Shown here in pieces: positions 1 through 8,173 of a stretch of DNA of 33,052 bases. The notes under the pieces are model-generated. The model was not told the origin of the DNA. It ran no database searches and saw nothing but the letters and a program-made list of their open reading frames with translations. Made by a program: the position numbers and the translations under genes. The stretch's first letter is position 1. Each line of letters begins with the position of its first letter. Source of the stretch: Rhodocyclaceae bacterium (GTDB lineage Bacteria > Pseudomonadota > Gammaproteobacteria > Burkholderiales > Rhodocyclaceae); the NCBI GenBank assembly GCA_018883265.1, contig VEQK01000020.1, positions 1 to 33,052 on the forward strand, written 5' to 3'.

Positions 1-220
1 GGTGAAAGGGTGAGGTAAGAGCTCACCGCGTCCGGGGCCAACGCCGGGCGGCACGGTAAACCCCATCCGGAGCAAGACCAAATAGGGAAGCATTGGCGTG
101 GCTCGCGTCGCTTCCGGGTAGGTTGCTTGAGTGTGTCGGTAACGGTGCGCCTAGAGGAATGATTGTCACGCCACCTGCAAGGGTGGCGCACAGAACCCGG
201 CTTACCGGGCGACTTCCCGC
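1..220 (+). ncRNA. rnpB: RNase P RNA (class A), 3' part
   Basis: The RNA subunit of ribonuclease P, the ribozyme that trims tRNA 5' leaders. The window opens inside it, so roughly the first third, including the 5' strand of the P4 helix, is missing. Conserved class A blocks are visible: a GGTGAAAGGGTG-type segment at 1-12, GGTAAACCCCA near 54-64, GGAGCAAGACCAAATAGG near 68-85, GGTAGGTTGCTTGAG near 117-131, CCTAGAGGAATG near 151-162, and the 3' P4 strand with CACAGAACCCGGCTTA near 189-204. The exact 3' end is estimated from the family. Short reading frames across this stretch on both strands are spurious. A strong terminator follows directly. Confidence 0.96.
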
Positions 221-233
221 CTGAATTTTCGCC

Positions 234-269
234 AAAAACGCCATTCGGAATTTCGAGTGGCGTTTTTTT
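234..269 (+). terminator. Intrinsic terminator of rnpB
   Basis: ACGCCATTCG (238-247) pairs with CGAGTGGCGT (254-263) in a 10-bp stem with one G-T pair and a 6-nt loop. An A-run (234-237) and a T-run (263-269) flank it. It lies about 15 nt past the mature RNase P RNA end, as expected for rnpB. Confidence 0.92.
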
Positions 270-319
270 GCGCGGATTCACGTTGCGTCACCGACGGTTG
301 TTCGCCGGGAAAAACTTTT

Positions 320-328
320 TGTGGATAA
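320..328 (-). promoter_or_regulatory. Perfect DnaA box
   Basis: The plus strand reads TGTGGATAA, the complement of the strongest DnaA-binding consensus TTATCCACA. It lies about 140 bp upstream of the mraZ -35. I see a single perfect box and no cluster, so this is a possible regulatory site and not an origin. Function is inferred from the consensus match only; a 9-mer can occur by chance. Confidence 0.5.
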
Positions 329-341
329 CTTTGTGCACATT

Positions 342-360
342 CTTAAAGACTCACTTTAAG
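342..360. repeat. Inverted repeat upstream of mraZ
   Basis: CTTAAAG (342-348) and CTTTAAG (354-360) form a perfect 7-bp inverted repeat with a 5-nt spacer. It could be an operator half-site pair or a weak hairpin. No T-run follows on either side, so it does not look like a terminator. The binding factor, if any, is unknown. Confidence 0.4.
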
Positions 361-454
361 TGCCGTTTTTCGTGCGTTGATTTTAAAGGGAAAAATTTCC
401 ATGGCTCGTCGAGAAAAAGTGCGCTAAGCCTTTGTTGTCATTGAAAAAAATCTG

Positions 455-481
455 AAAAAAGGGGTTGACCGCCCCTTTTTT
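455..481. terminator. Bidirectional terminator-like hairpin containing the mraZ -35
   Basis: AAAAAAGGGG (455-464) pairs perfectly with CCCCTTTTTT (472-481) around the 7-nt loop TTGACCG. The A-run and T-run make it terminator-like on both strands, although the GC part is only 4 bp. The loop holds the TTGACC -35 of the proposed mraZ promoter, so the same DNA may stop upstream transcription and start dcw transcription. Confidence 0.6.
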
Positions 482-493
482 GTTCTCTAAAGT
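465..493 (+). promoter_or_regulatory. Sigma70-type promoter for mraZ and the dcw cluster
   Basis: TTGACC (465-470) and TAAAGT (488-493) are separated by 17 bp, giving a predicted start near 500. This is the best promoter match before mraZ and lies where Pmra lies in other proteobacteria. The -35 is in a hairpin loop and the -10 overlaps the first MraZ-type repeat. Confidence 0.6.
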
Positions 494-517
494 GGAAAAA
501 AGTGGGGAAAAGTGGGA
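491..517 (+). promoter_or_regulatory. MraZ operator: three GTGG(G) direct repeats
   Basis: AGTGG occurs at 491, 501 and 511, exactly one helical turn apart; the second and third copies read GTGGGG and GTGGGA. Direct TGGGN repeats spaced by 10 bp and sitting over the promoter are the known binding site of MraZ, which represses its own operon in E. coli. Autoregulation is therefore inferred from family knowledge plus these visible repeats. The repeats span the -10 and the predicted transcription start. Confidence 0.78.
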
Positions 518-580
518 AACAATGGTTTCGTACTGGTCCTCTGTCCATGGATTTCGAGAACCGCTGCCGCTAAAACGCTC

Positions 581-1054
581 ATGTCTTTTCAAGGTGCCAT
601 TGCTCTGACGCTCGACGCTAAAGGTCGGCTCGCCATTCCGGCGCGGCATCGTGGCGCGCTGATGGCAGCGTTGTCGGGTCGTGCCGCCGACGCCGAAGGT
701 GGTCTGATTCTGACCGCGCACCCACACAAGTGTTTGCTGCTGTATCCAGAGCCGGCCTGGACGCCGATTCGTGATCGCATTCTGCAAGCCCCGAGCTTTG
801 ATACGCGCTCGGCCGCATTGAAGCGCGTGCTGATTGGTAACGCGCGTGAAGAAGGTATGGATTCGGCGGGGCGTTTGCTGGTGGCGCCGGAGCTGCGCGA
901 ATTCGCCGGTCTGGAGCGCAAGGTCTGGATGGTGGGGCTCGGCTCCCATTTCGAACTCTGGAGCGATGCCGGTTGGCAGGCTCAGAATGCGGCGGCCGTT
1001 GAGGTGCTGCAGTCGGCGGAACCACCCGCCGGCTTTGAGGATTTCGCACTGTGA
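581..1054 (+). CDS. mraZ: Transcriptional regulator MraZ
   Basis: MraZ is the DNA-binding autorepressor at the head of dcw clusters and forms a ring of subunits with two AbrB-like (SpoVT-type) domains each. The 157-residue product shows both signature half-repeats: DAKGRLAIP at residues 12-20 and [14 protein letters not shown] at 94-107. The start at 581 gives the family N-terminus (MSFQGA). An in-frame ATG at 512 would add 23 unrelated residues and lies inside the operator, so I reject it. No good Shine-Dalgarno is visible before 581. The stop codon overlaps the GTG start of rsmH. Probably regulated by its own product through the repeats at 491-517. Confidence 0.95.
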   Translation: MSFQGAIALTLDAKGRLAIPARHRGALMAALSGRAADAEGGLILTAHPHKCLLLYPEPAWTPIRDRILQAPSFDTRSAALKRVLIGNAREEGMDSAGRLLVAPELREFAGLERKVWMVGLGSHFELWSDAGWQAQNAAAVEVLQSAEPPAGFEDFAL

Positions 1055-2055
1055 CGATGCATGCCGGGATTGCTGTCCCCGGTACTCGTGCCCCCAGTGT
1101 CGCCGCTACCGCAACAAACCCCGTCTCCGAACTTCACGAAACCGTCCTGCTCGAAGAGGCGGTTGAGGCGCTGGCGATTCGCCCCGACGGTTGTTATATC
1201 GACGCGACCTTCGGTCGTGGCGGTCATTCCCGGAAAATTCTGTCGCAGCTCGGTCCGGACGGCCGGTTGCTGGCGCTCGATCGCGACCCGCTGGCCGTGT
1301 CAGCGGGCGTCCTGTTGGATGATCCGCGCTTCACGCTGGTACATACCGCGTTCGATGGCATGGGTGAAGCAGCAAAACAGGTTGGTTTTGATGTGGCCCG
1401 GGTAGACGGGGTGCTGTTCGATCTGGGGCTCTCCTCTCCCCAGATCGATACGGCATCCCGTGGGTTCTCGTTCCGTTTTGATGCGCCGCTGGATATGCGC
1501 ATGGATACAACCCGCGGCCAGACGGCAGCGGCCTGGTTAGCAGAAGTCGACGAAAAAACTCTGGCGGAGGTCATCAAGGACTATGGCGAAGAACGGTTTG
1601 CTGTCTCGATTGCAAAGAAGATTGTGGTTGCTCGGACCGAGCGTCCTATCACCACAACCGGCGAACTTGCCGCGCTCGTACGTTCGTGCGTGCGCACCCG
1701 CGAGCCCGGCCAGGATGCGGCGACGCGTACCTTCCAGGCTGTACGGATTTATATCAATCAGGAACTCGGCCAGCTGGCGCTGACGCTGCCGCAGGCCTTT
1801 GATCTGCTGAAGCCGGGCGGCCGTCTGGTCGTGATCAGTTTCCACTCGCTGGAAGATCGTGTCGTCAAACGTTTCATGCAGGCTGGCGCCAAACCGGTCG
1901 AGCCGCCCAAGGGCGTGCCACTGACCGCCGCGCAACTACCGTTACCAAAACTCAAGTTGATCGGTAAGGCGATCAAGCCCGGCGCCGCCGAAATCGAACG
2001 TAACCCGCGGGCGCGCAGCGCCATCATGCGCGTGGCCGAGAAACTGGCGGCCTGA
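1051..2055 (+). CDS. rsmH: 16S rRNA (cytosine(1402)-N(4))-methyltransferase RsmH
   Basis: RsmH (MraW) uses S-adenosylmethionine to methylate N4 of C1402 in the decoding centre of 16S rRNA. The 334-residue product has the [13 protein letters not shown] entry motif, the SAM-binding loop [10 protein letters not shown] at residues 51-60, a [13 protein letters not shown] block and the typical C-terminal [14 protein letters not shown] at 1051 overlaps the mraZ stop (GTGA) and has GAGG at 1037-1040 about 10 nt upstream. An ATG two codons later (1057) is an alternative. The first 25 or so residues are a slightly long, non-conserved lead. Second gene of the dcw operon. Confidence 0.95.
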   Translation: MTMHAGIAVPGTRAPSVAATATNPVSELHETVLLEEAVEALAIRPDGCYIDATFGRGGHSRKILSQLGPDGRLLALDRDPLAVSAGVLLDDPRFTLVHTAFDGMGEAAKQVGFDVARVDGVLFDLGLSSPQIDTASRGFSFRFDAPLDMRMDTTRGQTAAAWLAEVDEKTLAEVIKDYGEERFAVSIAKKIVVARTERPITTTGELAALVRSCVRTREPGQDAATRTFQAVRIYINQELGQLALTLPQAFDLLKPGGRLVVISFHSLEDRVVKRFMQAGAKPVEPPKGVPLTAAQLPLPKLKLIGKAIKPGAAEIERNPRARSAIMRVAEKLAA

Positions 2056-2062
2056 GGCGACG

Positions 2063-2329
2063 ATGCGACGTATCAATCTCCTCCTCATTGTCGTCGTCCT
2101 GGTCTCGGCGGTGGGTACCATCGCCGCGCAGCATCAGGCGCGCAAGCGTTTGCAGGCGCTGGAGCAGGAGCGTGAGCGTTCGCACAATCTGGAGGTTGAA
2201 TTCGGGCAGTTGCAGCTGGAGATGTCGTCCTGGGCGGCGCATACCCGCATCGAGCGTATCGCGCGAGAGAAGCTCGGCATGCAACCGCCGGATATGAAGA
2301 AAGTGCAGAAGATTGGCGGTGGGCAATGA
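2063..2329 (+). CDS. ftsL: Cell division protein FtsL
   Basis: FtsL is a small bitopic inner-membrane protein that joins FtsB and FtsQ and activates the FtsW-FtsI septal synthase. The 88-residue product has a short cytoplasmic start, one membrane segment at about residues 4-22 and a periplasmic heptad-rich helix (about 25-65) suited to coiled-coil pairing, followed by the ARE(K)LGM element common in FtsL. FtsL sequences diverge strongly, so position between rsmH and ftsI supports the call. TGAGG about 5 nt upstream fits a ribosome site. The stop overlaps the ftsI start (ATGA), suggesting translational coupling. Confidence 0.9.
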   Translation: MRRINLLLIVVVLVSAVGTIAAQHQARKRLQALEQERERSHNLEVEFGQLQLEMSSWAAHTRIERIAREKLGMQPPDMKKVQKIGGGQ

Positions 2330-4074
2330 GCCGTAAGGACCATCGCTTTACCGAGAGCCCCGTGCTGAAAGACCAGCTGGCCGGCTGGCGTATTCACCTG
2401 GTCTCGGCGATGATCTTTGGTGGTCTGCTGGCGTTGGTAGGTCGTGCCTTCTATCTGCAATTGATCAACGAAGACTTCTTGCAGGAGCGGGGCGATGCCC
2501 GTTATCGCCGCGTGCTGGAAATTCCGGCATCGCGCGGCAAGATTCTCGATCGCCACGGCGATATGCTGGCGCAGTCGACGCCCATGCGCGCGGTGTGGGC
2601 GACCGCTGATGCCAAACTGGATAAGGCGCAGTTGAAGGAACTGGCGGTGCTGCTGGAAATGGATTCGCGGCAGATCGAGAAAAAGCTGACCGGCGACAAG
2701 AACTTTGTGTATCTGAAGCACCAGGTGCCCCCGGAAACCGCAGCCCGAATTGCGGCGCTTAAATTGCCCGGTATCCAGATGGATCGTGAATACAGTCGCT
2801 TCTATCCGGCCGGTGACATGGTGGCGCATATGGTGGGCTTTACCGGCAAGGAAGATCGTGGTCAGGAAGGTGTCGAACTGGCGTACGAGAATCGCCTGAT
2901 CGGCAAACCGGGTGAGCGCACAGTCATCAAGGATCGTCGTGGTCAGATCGTCGAAGAGGTCGGGTCGGAGCGGCCGCCACAGGATGGAGACGATATCCAG
3001 CTGGCCATTGATTCCAAGATCCAGTTTGTCGCATTTAATGCCTTGCGTAATGCCGCCGAGAAATTCAACGCCAAGGGCGGCAGTGTGATCGTCGCCGATA
3101 TCAAAAGTGGTGAGGTTCTGGCGCTGGCCAATTGGCCGACCTACAACCCGAATAACCGCGCCCAGTTGTCCGGCGGCCAGCTACGTAATCGGGCGGTGAC
3201 CGATACCTTCGAGCCGGGTTCGACGATGAAGCCCTTCATTGCGGCATTGGCGCTGGATCGGGGCAAATATAAATTTGATTCAATTATCAATTGTGCGCCG
3301 GGCAAGATGACGATCGGCTCGGCAACGATCAGCGATGCTCACCCCTATGGTGCGTTGACGCTGGCGCAGGTGATTCAGAAGTCGTCGAATATCGGAGCGA
3401 CGAGGATCGCCCTGGGTTTTCCGTCGGAAGACATGTGGACGATGATGAGCAAGGTGGGTTTCGGTAAACCGCTAGGCCTCGGTTTCCCCGGCGAGGTCGG
3501 CGGCCGTTTGCGGCCGTGGCAGACATGGAAGCCGATCGAGCAGGCAACGATGTCCTATGGTCACGGTGTGTCCGTCACCGTGGTGCAACTGGCGCATGCC
3601 TACACGGTATTCGGGCGCGACGGCGATGTCGTGCCGCTGACGCTGTTGAAGACGGGCGGTGCGGTTGCTGGTCAACCGGTATTTGCACCCGAGACATCGC
3701 GTCAGGTGCGTCAGATGCTGGAAATGGTCGTGAGCCCCGAAGGGACGGCGCGCAAAGCCGCCGTGCCGGGGTATCGCGTGGGCGGCAAGACGGGAACGGC
3801 CCACAAGCTGGTGGGTGGCCGTTATGCGAACAAGTACCTCGCCTCGTTTGTCGGTATTGGACCGATTTCCGATCCGCGTCTGGTTGTCGGCGTGGTGGTT
3901 GATGAGCCGGTCGGTGCGCATTATGGCGGTGACGTGGCGGCGCCGGTGTTTGCCGAAGTCATGGGCGGTGCACTGCGTACTTTAGGCGTGCCTCAGGATA
4001 AGGACTCGACGAAAGACATGCCGGCGCCGGTCGCCATGGCGACCGGCGCCGCCAAGAAGCGGGGGCACCCATGA
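2326..4074 (+). CDS. ftsI: Septal peptidoglycan transpeptidase FtsI (PBP3)
   Basis: A class B penicillin-binding protein that crosslinks septal peptidoglycan with FtsW. The 582-residue product has a short cytoplasmic tail, one membrane anchor (about 24-44), the PBP dimerisation/pedestal region (about 60-215) and a transpeptidase domain. Catalytic motifs are visible: S299-T-M-K302 with the nucleophile serine, S353-S-N355, and K488-T-G490. Length matches the family (E. coli 588). The start overlaps the ftsL stop, and its own stop overlaps the murE start (ATGA). Confidence 0.97.
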   Translation: MSRKDHRFTESPVLKDQLAGWRIHLVSAMIFGGLLALVGRAFYLQLINEDFLQERGDARYRRVLEIPASRGKILDRHGDMLAQSTPMRAVWATADAKLDKAQLKELAVLLEMDSRQIEKKLTGDKNFVYLKHQVPPETAARIAALKLPGIQMDREYSRFYPAGDMVAHMVGFTGKEDRGQEGVELAYENRLIGKPGERTVIKDRRGQIVEEVGSERPPQDGDDIQLAIDSKIQFVAFNALRNAAEKFNAKGGSVIVADIKSGEVLALANWPTYNPNNRAQLSGGQLRNRAVTDTFEPGSTMKPFIAALALDRGKYKFDSIINCAPGKMTIGSATISDAHPYGALTLAQVIQKSSNIGATRIALGFPSEDMWTMMSKVGFGKPLGLGFPGEVGGRLRPWQTWKPIEQATMSYGHGVSVTVVQLAHAYTVFGRDGDVVPLTLLKTGGAVAGQPVFAPETSRQVRQMLEMVVSPEGTARKAAVPGYRVGGKTGTAHKLVGGRYANKYLASFVGIGPISDPRLVVGVVVDEPVGAHYGGDVAAPVFAEVMGGALRTLGVPQDKDSTKDMPAPVAMATGAAKKRGHP

Positions 4075-5573
4075 ATGTGCTGACCTCGCGTGAAGATGTC
4101 CTGGGCTGGCTGCTGGCGCAAGGTTTGCGACCTACAGGGATATGCGCGGACAGTCGTCGCGTGCGTGTCGGCGACATCTTCGTTGCCGAAGTCGCCGAGT
4201 CCGGCCCGCGGGGGGTCTATGCCCGTGATGCCCTGGCTAACGGTGCTTGCGCTGTTCTATGGGCTGCAGATTTGCCACTTTGCCAAGCCGAATTTGGCAG
4301 TGCACCGGTGGTTGCTGTCCAGGGCCTTCATCAATTGATCGGCCCGCTGGCGCAACAAGTCTATGGCAATCCGAGCGGTAAGCTGCGTGTGCTTGCCGTC
4401 ACTGGTACGAACGGTAAGACGACGGTCACTCAATGGCTGGCACAATCGATGCCGGGTCATTGCGCCGTGATCGGCACTCTGGGCGCCGGTTATCCCGGCG
4501 TGATGGTCGAGACCGGATTCACAACGCCGGACGCTGCCCAGTATGCCCATTTATTGGCGGATTTCGTCAGCGATGGCGCCACGGCGTGCGCTGTCGAGGC
4601 CTCATCAATTGGGCTTGAAGAAGGTCGTATGGCCGGTAGCGATGTGGATTGCGCGGTCTTTACGAATCTGACGCGGGATCATCTCGATTACCACGGAACC
4701 ATGGACGCCTATGCGGCGGCCAAAGCCAGGCTATTTAGCTGGCAGGGGTTGCGCGCCGCAGTGATCAATCACGATGACGCCTTTGGTCGGCAGCTCTTGC
4801 GCAACACGGCAGCATCGATGGTGCTGGCATACGGATTAAGCGAACGGCCGGCCGATTTGCCCAAGAGCGTCCAATGGGTGGGCGCCGAGCATGTTGCGGC
4901 AACGGCGCAGGGTTTGAGTGCCGAGCTTGTATTCGGCGAGGAGCGCTGTTCGTTTTCGACGCACATCATTGGTCGCCACAACCTGTCGAACTTGCTGGCG
5001 GTATCTGCGGTGCTGGTGACGCAAGGCCTGAGTCCGGCGGAAATTGTGTCAAGGCTCAACAAGCTGCAGCCACCGGCGGGCCGCATGGCCTGCTATGGCG
5101 GCCAGCAACAACCCCTGGTTGTCGTGGATTACGCACACACCCCGGATGCGCTGGTGCATGTTCTGTCGGCGCTGCGTGACGTGGCCATGGCCCGGCAGGG
5201 TCGACTGATTTGTTTATTCGGCTGTGGCGGTGATCGTGATCCGGGCAAGCGTCCGGAGATGGGGCACGCTGCGACGGCAGCCGCCGACCTGGTCTGCATT
5301 ACATCGGATAACCCACGCTGGGAGGATGCCGAAACGATTTTGTCGGCAATAGCCGAGGGTGCGCCGAATGCTATCCGGATCGAGGATCGTGCACAGGCGA
5401 TTGCCGCACTGATTGCGCAGGCCGGAAGCACGGATGTCATTCTGCTGGCCGGTAAGGGACATGAAAGTACCCAGGAGATTCGCGGTCAATACTACCCCTT
5501 CGATGATGCGGTTCACGCACAGGATGCCCTTGCCGCCTGGCGTGTCGCGCACATGGCCAGTGCGGCGGTCTGA
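4071..5573 (+). CDS. murE: UDP-MurNAc-L-Ala-D-Glu:meso-diaminopimelate ligase MurE
   Basis: MurE adds the third residue of the peptidoglycan stem peptide using ATP in the cytoplasm. Mur-ligase domains appear in order: an N-terminal UDP-substrate domain, a central ATPase with P-loop TGTNGKTT (residues 111-118, K116), a lysine at K218 in the position usually carbamylated, and a C-terminal domain. DNPR at 413-416 is the motif that selects meso-diaminopimelate, as expected in a Gram-negative cell. GKGHE at 461-465 is also conserved. The product is 500 residues, normal length. ATG overlaps the ftsI stop; murF begins 2 nt after this stop. Confidence 0.97.
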   Translation: MNVLTSREDVLGWLLAQGLRPTGICADSRRVRVGDIFVAEVAESGPRGVYARDALANGACAVLWAADLPLCQAEFGSAPVVAVQGLHQLIGPLAQQVYGNPSGKLRVLAVTGTNGKTTVTQWLAQSMPGHCAVIGTLGAGYPGVMVETGFTTPDAAQYAHLLADFVSDGATACAVEASSIGLEEGRMAGSDVDCAVFTNLTRDHLDYHGTMDAYAAAKARLFSWQGLRAAVINHDDAFGRQLLRNTAASMVLAYGLSERPADLPKSVQWVGAEHVAATAQGLSAELVFGEERCSFSTHIIGRHNLSNLLAVSAVLVTQGLSPAEIVSRLNKLQPPAGRMACYGGQQQPLVVVDYAHTPDALVHVLSALRDVAMARQGRLICLFGCGGDRDPGKRPEMGHAATAAADLVCITSDNPRWEDAETILSAIAEGAPNAIRIEDRAQAIAALIAQAGSTDVILLAGKGHESTQEIRGQYYPFDDAVHAQDALAAWRVAHMASAAV

Positions 5574-5575
5574 TC

Positions 5576-7045
5576 ATGGCGGAATCAATGATGCATAAAC
5601 CCATGCGTTCCGTGCGACTCGCTGAGGCCGTACCGCTGTCATTGGTGACCGACTGGTTGTCGGCGCATTTGCCACAGGGCTCCGGCAGCGTCATGGTGCA
5701 GGGTGTGTCCACCGATACGCGAACGCTATATCCGGGGGATTTGTTTGTCGCGCTGCGCGGCGAGCAGTTTGACGCCCATGAGTTTCTGGAAGATGTGCGT
5801 GAAGCCGGCGCTGTCGGCGCCGTTGTCGAGGCAGGTCATCCGATGCTGACCTCGCCAGCCCTCGAAGGCTGGCCGCTCATCGTCTGTGATGACACGCGGC
5901 ATGCCCTTGGCACGTTGGGTCAGGCCTGGCGGCAGCGCTACGAGTTGTCGGTGGTTGCCATCACGGGCTCCAATGGCAAGACAACGACCAAAGAGCTGGT
6001 GGCCCATCTCTGTCGTGCGGTGGCCGGCGATGATGCCGTGTTGAGTACGCTGGGCAATTTCAATAACGAGATCGGCCTGCCCCTCACTTTGCTGCGTCTT
6101 GGGCCACAACACCGCTATGCGGTCATTGAAATTGGGATGAGTCATCCGGGCGAAATCGCCGCGCTGGCGCAACTCGCACAGCCATCAATCGCTATTGTGA
6201 CGAATGCGCAGCGTGCGCATCTGGCGGGTATGGGGTCGCTGGCTGGTGTGGCCGAAGAAAAGGGTAGCCTATTCGATGCCATACCCGAAGACGGTGCCGC
6301 TATCGTCAATCTGGACGATCCCCATGCACTGGCCTGGATCAATCGCATTCGCCCGGGGCGCCGTGTGTTGGGATCGCATGTCGTGGGGGTCTCCGATATC
6401 GGACAAAGTCTGTCACCGGCCTTTGTGACGGTGTCTGTTGCGAGTGCGGGTGGTCAAAACCTGGAGATCCAAACGCCCGATGGGATCGTTAGCGTGAACC
6501 TGCCCTTGTCAGGTTTGCATAACGCAAGCAATGCGACACAGGCTATGGCTGCGGGATTTGCTGCGGGTCTTAAGCTTGAGCAGATGGTGCAGGCCTTCAA
6601 AAGCTTTGGTGGTGTGTCTGGTCGTTTGCAGCAGAAGCGTGGCGTCGCAGGCGCCGTGGTGATCGACGATACCTATAACGCTAATCCGGATTCCATGCGT
6701 GCGGCGATTAACGTGCTAACGACGGATGCGGCTGGCATCGACACCATTCTCGTGGTCGGTGATATGGGCGAGGTCGGCGCTGAAGCCGCTGCATTACATG
6801 CCGAGGTGGGTCGTTATGCCGCCGAACGGGGTGTTGGTTCGCTCTACGCCGTCGGCCCGCTCTCGGTATCGGCCGTCGCCGCGTATGGCAATACCCAGGC
6901 GGATCAGGCCTATCACTTCAAGTCACAGCAAGAACTCGTTACGGCGTTGCGTCCGAAGCTAAACGCACACACACGGGTTCTGGTTAAAGGTTCGCGCTCG
7001 GCACGGATGGAAAACGTGGTGAACGCGCTGGTTGAAAACGCGTAG
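5576..7045 (+). CDS. murF: UDP-MurNAc-tripeptide:D-Ala-D-Ala ligase MurF
   Basis: MurF attaches the D-Ala-D-Ala dipeptide made by Ddl, completing UDP-MurNAc-pentapeptide. The 489-residue product has the N-terminal STDTR motif of MurE/MurF at 45-49, the P-loop [12 protein letters not shown] at 129-140 (K135), the [10 protein letters not shown] motif that follows it in MurF, and the [11 protein letters not shown] block near 362-372, which is diagnostic of MurF. Several in-frame ATGs lie within the first ten codons, so the exact start is uncertain by up to nine residues. Spacing to murE is 2 nt, so the two are cotranscribed. Confidence 0.96.
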   Translation: MAESMMHKPMRSVRLAEAVPLSLVTDWLSAHLPQGSGSVMVQGVSTDTRTLYPGDLFVALRGEQFDAHEFLEDVREAGAVGAVVEAGHPMLTSPALEGWPLIVCDDTRHALGTLGQAWRQRYELSVVAITGSNGKTTTKELVAHLCRAVAGDDAVLSTLGNFNNEIGLPLTLLRLGPQHRYAVIEIGMSHPGEIAALAQLAQPSIAIVTNAQRAHLAGMGSLAGVAEEKGSLFDAIPEDGAAIVNLDDPHALAWINRIRPGRRVLGSHVVGVSDIGQSLSPAFVTVSVASAGGQNLEIQTPDGIVSVNLPLSGLHNASNATQAMAAGFAAGLKLEQMVQAFKSFGGVSGRLQQKRGVAGAVVIDDTYNANPDSMRAAINVLTTDAAGIDTILVVGDMGEVGAEAAALHAEVGRYAAERGVGSLYAVGPLSVSAVAAYGNTQADQAYHFKSQQELVTALRPKLNAHTRVLVKGSRSARMENVVNALVENA

Positions 7046-7064
7046 AAACAGCAGGGAAAAGACG

Positions 7065-8153
7065 ATGCTACTTTGGCTCTCGGAATGGCTGGCTCAGGAT
7101 GTGCGGGCGTTCAACGTCTTCAATTATCTGACGCTGCGCACCGTACTCGCCGCGCTGACCGCACTGATGATCAGCTGGCTTTCCGGGCCGGCCGTGATTC
7201 GCTGGCTGGCTGCCAAGAAAATCGGTCAGGCCGTACGCACCGATGGCCCGCAAACCCATCTGGCTAAATCCGGCACGCCAACGATGGGGGGGGTTCTGAT
7301 CCTCATCGCAACGGGTCTTTCAACGTTGCTTTGGGGCGATCTGGAAAACCGTTACGTTTGGATCGTGTTGTTGGTGACGCTGGGGACCGGCGCCGTGGGT
7401 TGGTATGACGACTGGCGCAAAGTCGTCTACCGGGATCCCAAAGGCTTGGCCAGCCGCTGGAAGTTCTTCTGGCAGTCGGTGATCGGGCTGGCCGCGGCCG
7501 GCACGCTGGCTTTGACCGCCAATACCCCGATGCAGTTTCAGCTGATTCTGCCGTTCTTCAAGGATGTGGCGATTCCGCTCGGGGTCGGTGGCTTCATCGT
7601 GCTCACTTATCTGGTGATCGTCGGTACTTCAAATGCGGTGAACTTGACCGATGGTCTTGATGGCTTGGCCATCATGCCGGCCTGTATGGTCGCTGCCGCG
7701 CTGACCATCTTCGCTTATGTCGCGGGTAATGCGGTCTACGCAAAATATTTGTTCATGCCCTATATGCCGGGCGCCGGTGAAATCTGTGTGCTGCTCGGTG
7801 CGCTGGTCGGCGCCGGTCTGGGGTTCCTCTGGTTTAACGCGTATCCGGCCGAAGTGTTTATGGGTGATGTGGGTGCGTTGGCCATTGGCGCGGCGCTCGG
7901 CACCACGGCGGTTATCGTGCGCCAGGAAATCGTGCTCTTCATCATGGGCGGTGTTTTTGTGGCCGAAACCATCTCCGTGATGATGCAAGTCAGCTATTTC
8001 AAAGCCACCAAAGGAAAGCGCATCTTCCGCATGGCGCCGCTGCATCACCACTACGAGCTGGGTGGTTGGAAAGAAACCCAGGTTGTCGTCCGCTTCTGGA
8101 TCATCACCATCGTGCTGGTGCTGCTCGGACTCTCTACCCTCAAGCTCCGTTAA
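7065..8153 (+). CDS. mraY: Phospho-N-acetylmuramoyl-pentapeptide transferase MraY
   Basis: MraY transfers phospho-MurNAc-pentapeptide to undecaprenyl phosphate in the inner membrane, making lipid I. The 362-residue protein is highly hydrophobic, with about ten membrane segments. Family motifs are present: PTMGG at 72-76, the aspartate pair in YDDW (D115, D116), [10 protein letters not shown] at 193-202, FMGDVG, and the MAPLHHHYE loop near the C-terminus. ATG at 7065 matches the family N-terminus (MLLWLSEWL) and has AGGGA 8 nt upstream. A TTG start at 7032 would overlap murF and add 11 polar residues, so I reject it. A run of eight G (7286-7293) encodes the MGG motif. Confidence 0.97.
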   Translation: MLLWLSEWLAQDVRAFNVFNYLTLRTVLAALTALMISWLSGPAVIRWLAAKKIGQAVRTDGPQTHLAKSGTPTMGGVLILIATGLSTLLWGDLENRYVWIVLLVTLGTGAVGWYDDWRKVVYRDPKGLASRWKFFWQSVIGLAAAGTLALTANTPMQFQLILPFFKDVAIPLGVGGFIVLTYLVIVGTSNAVNLTDGLDGLAIMPACMVAAALTIFAYVAGNAVYAKYLFMPYMPGAGEICVLLGALVGAGLGFLWFNAYPAEVFMGDVGALAIGAALGTTAVIVRQEIVLFIMGGVFVAETISVMMQVSYFKATKGKRIFRMAPLHHHYELGGWKETQVVVRFWIITIVLVLLGLSTLKLR

Positions 8154-8173
8154 TCGATTAACCGAAACCTATC

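Noticed and set aside
163-444. 93-residue open frame across the rnpB end and terminator
   Set aside because: It overlaps RNase P RNA and its terminator, and its product has no recognisable features.
512-580. N-terminal extension of mraZ from ATG 512
   Set aside because: It lies in the operator, only about 12 nt from the predicted transcription start, and adds 23 residues absent from MraZ proteins.
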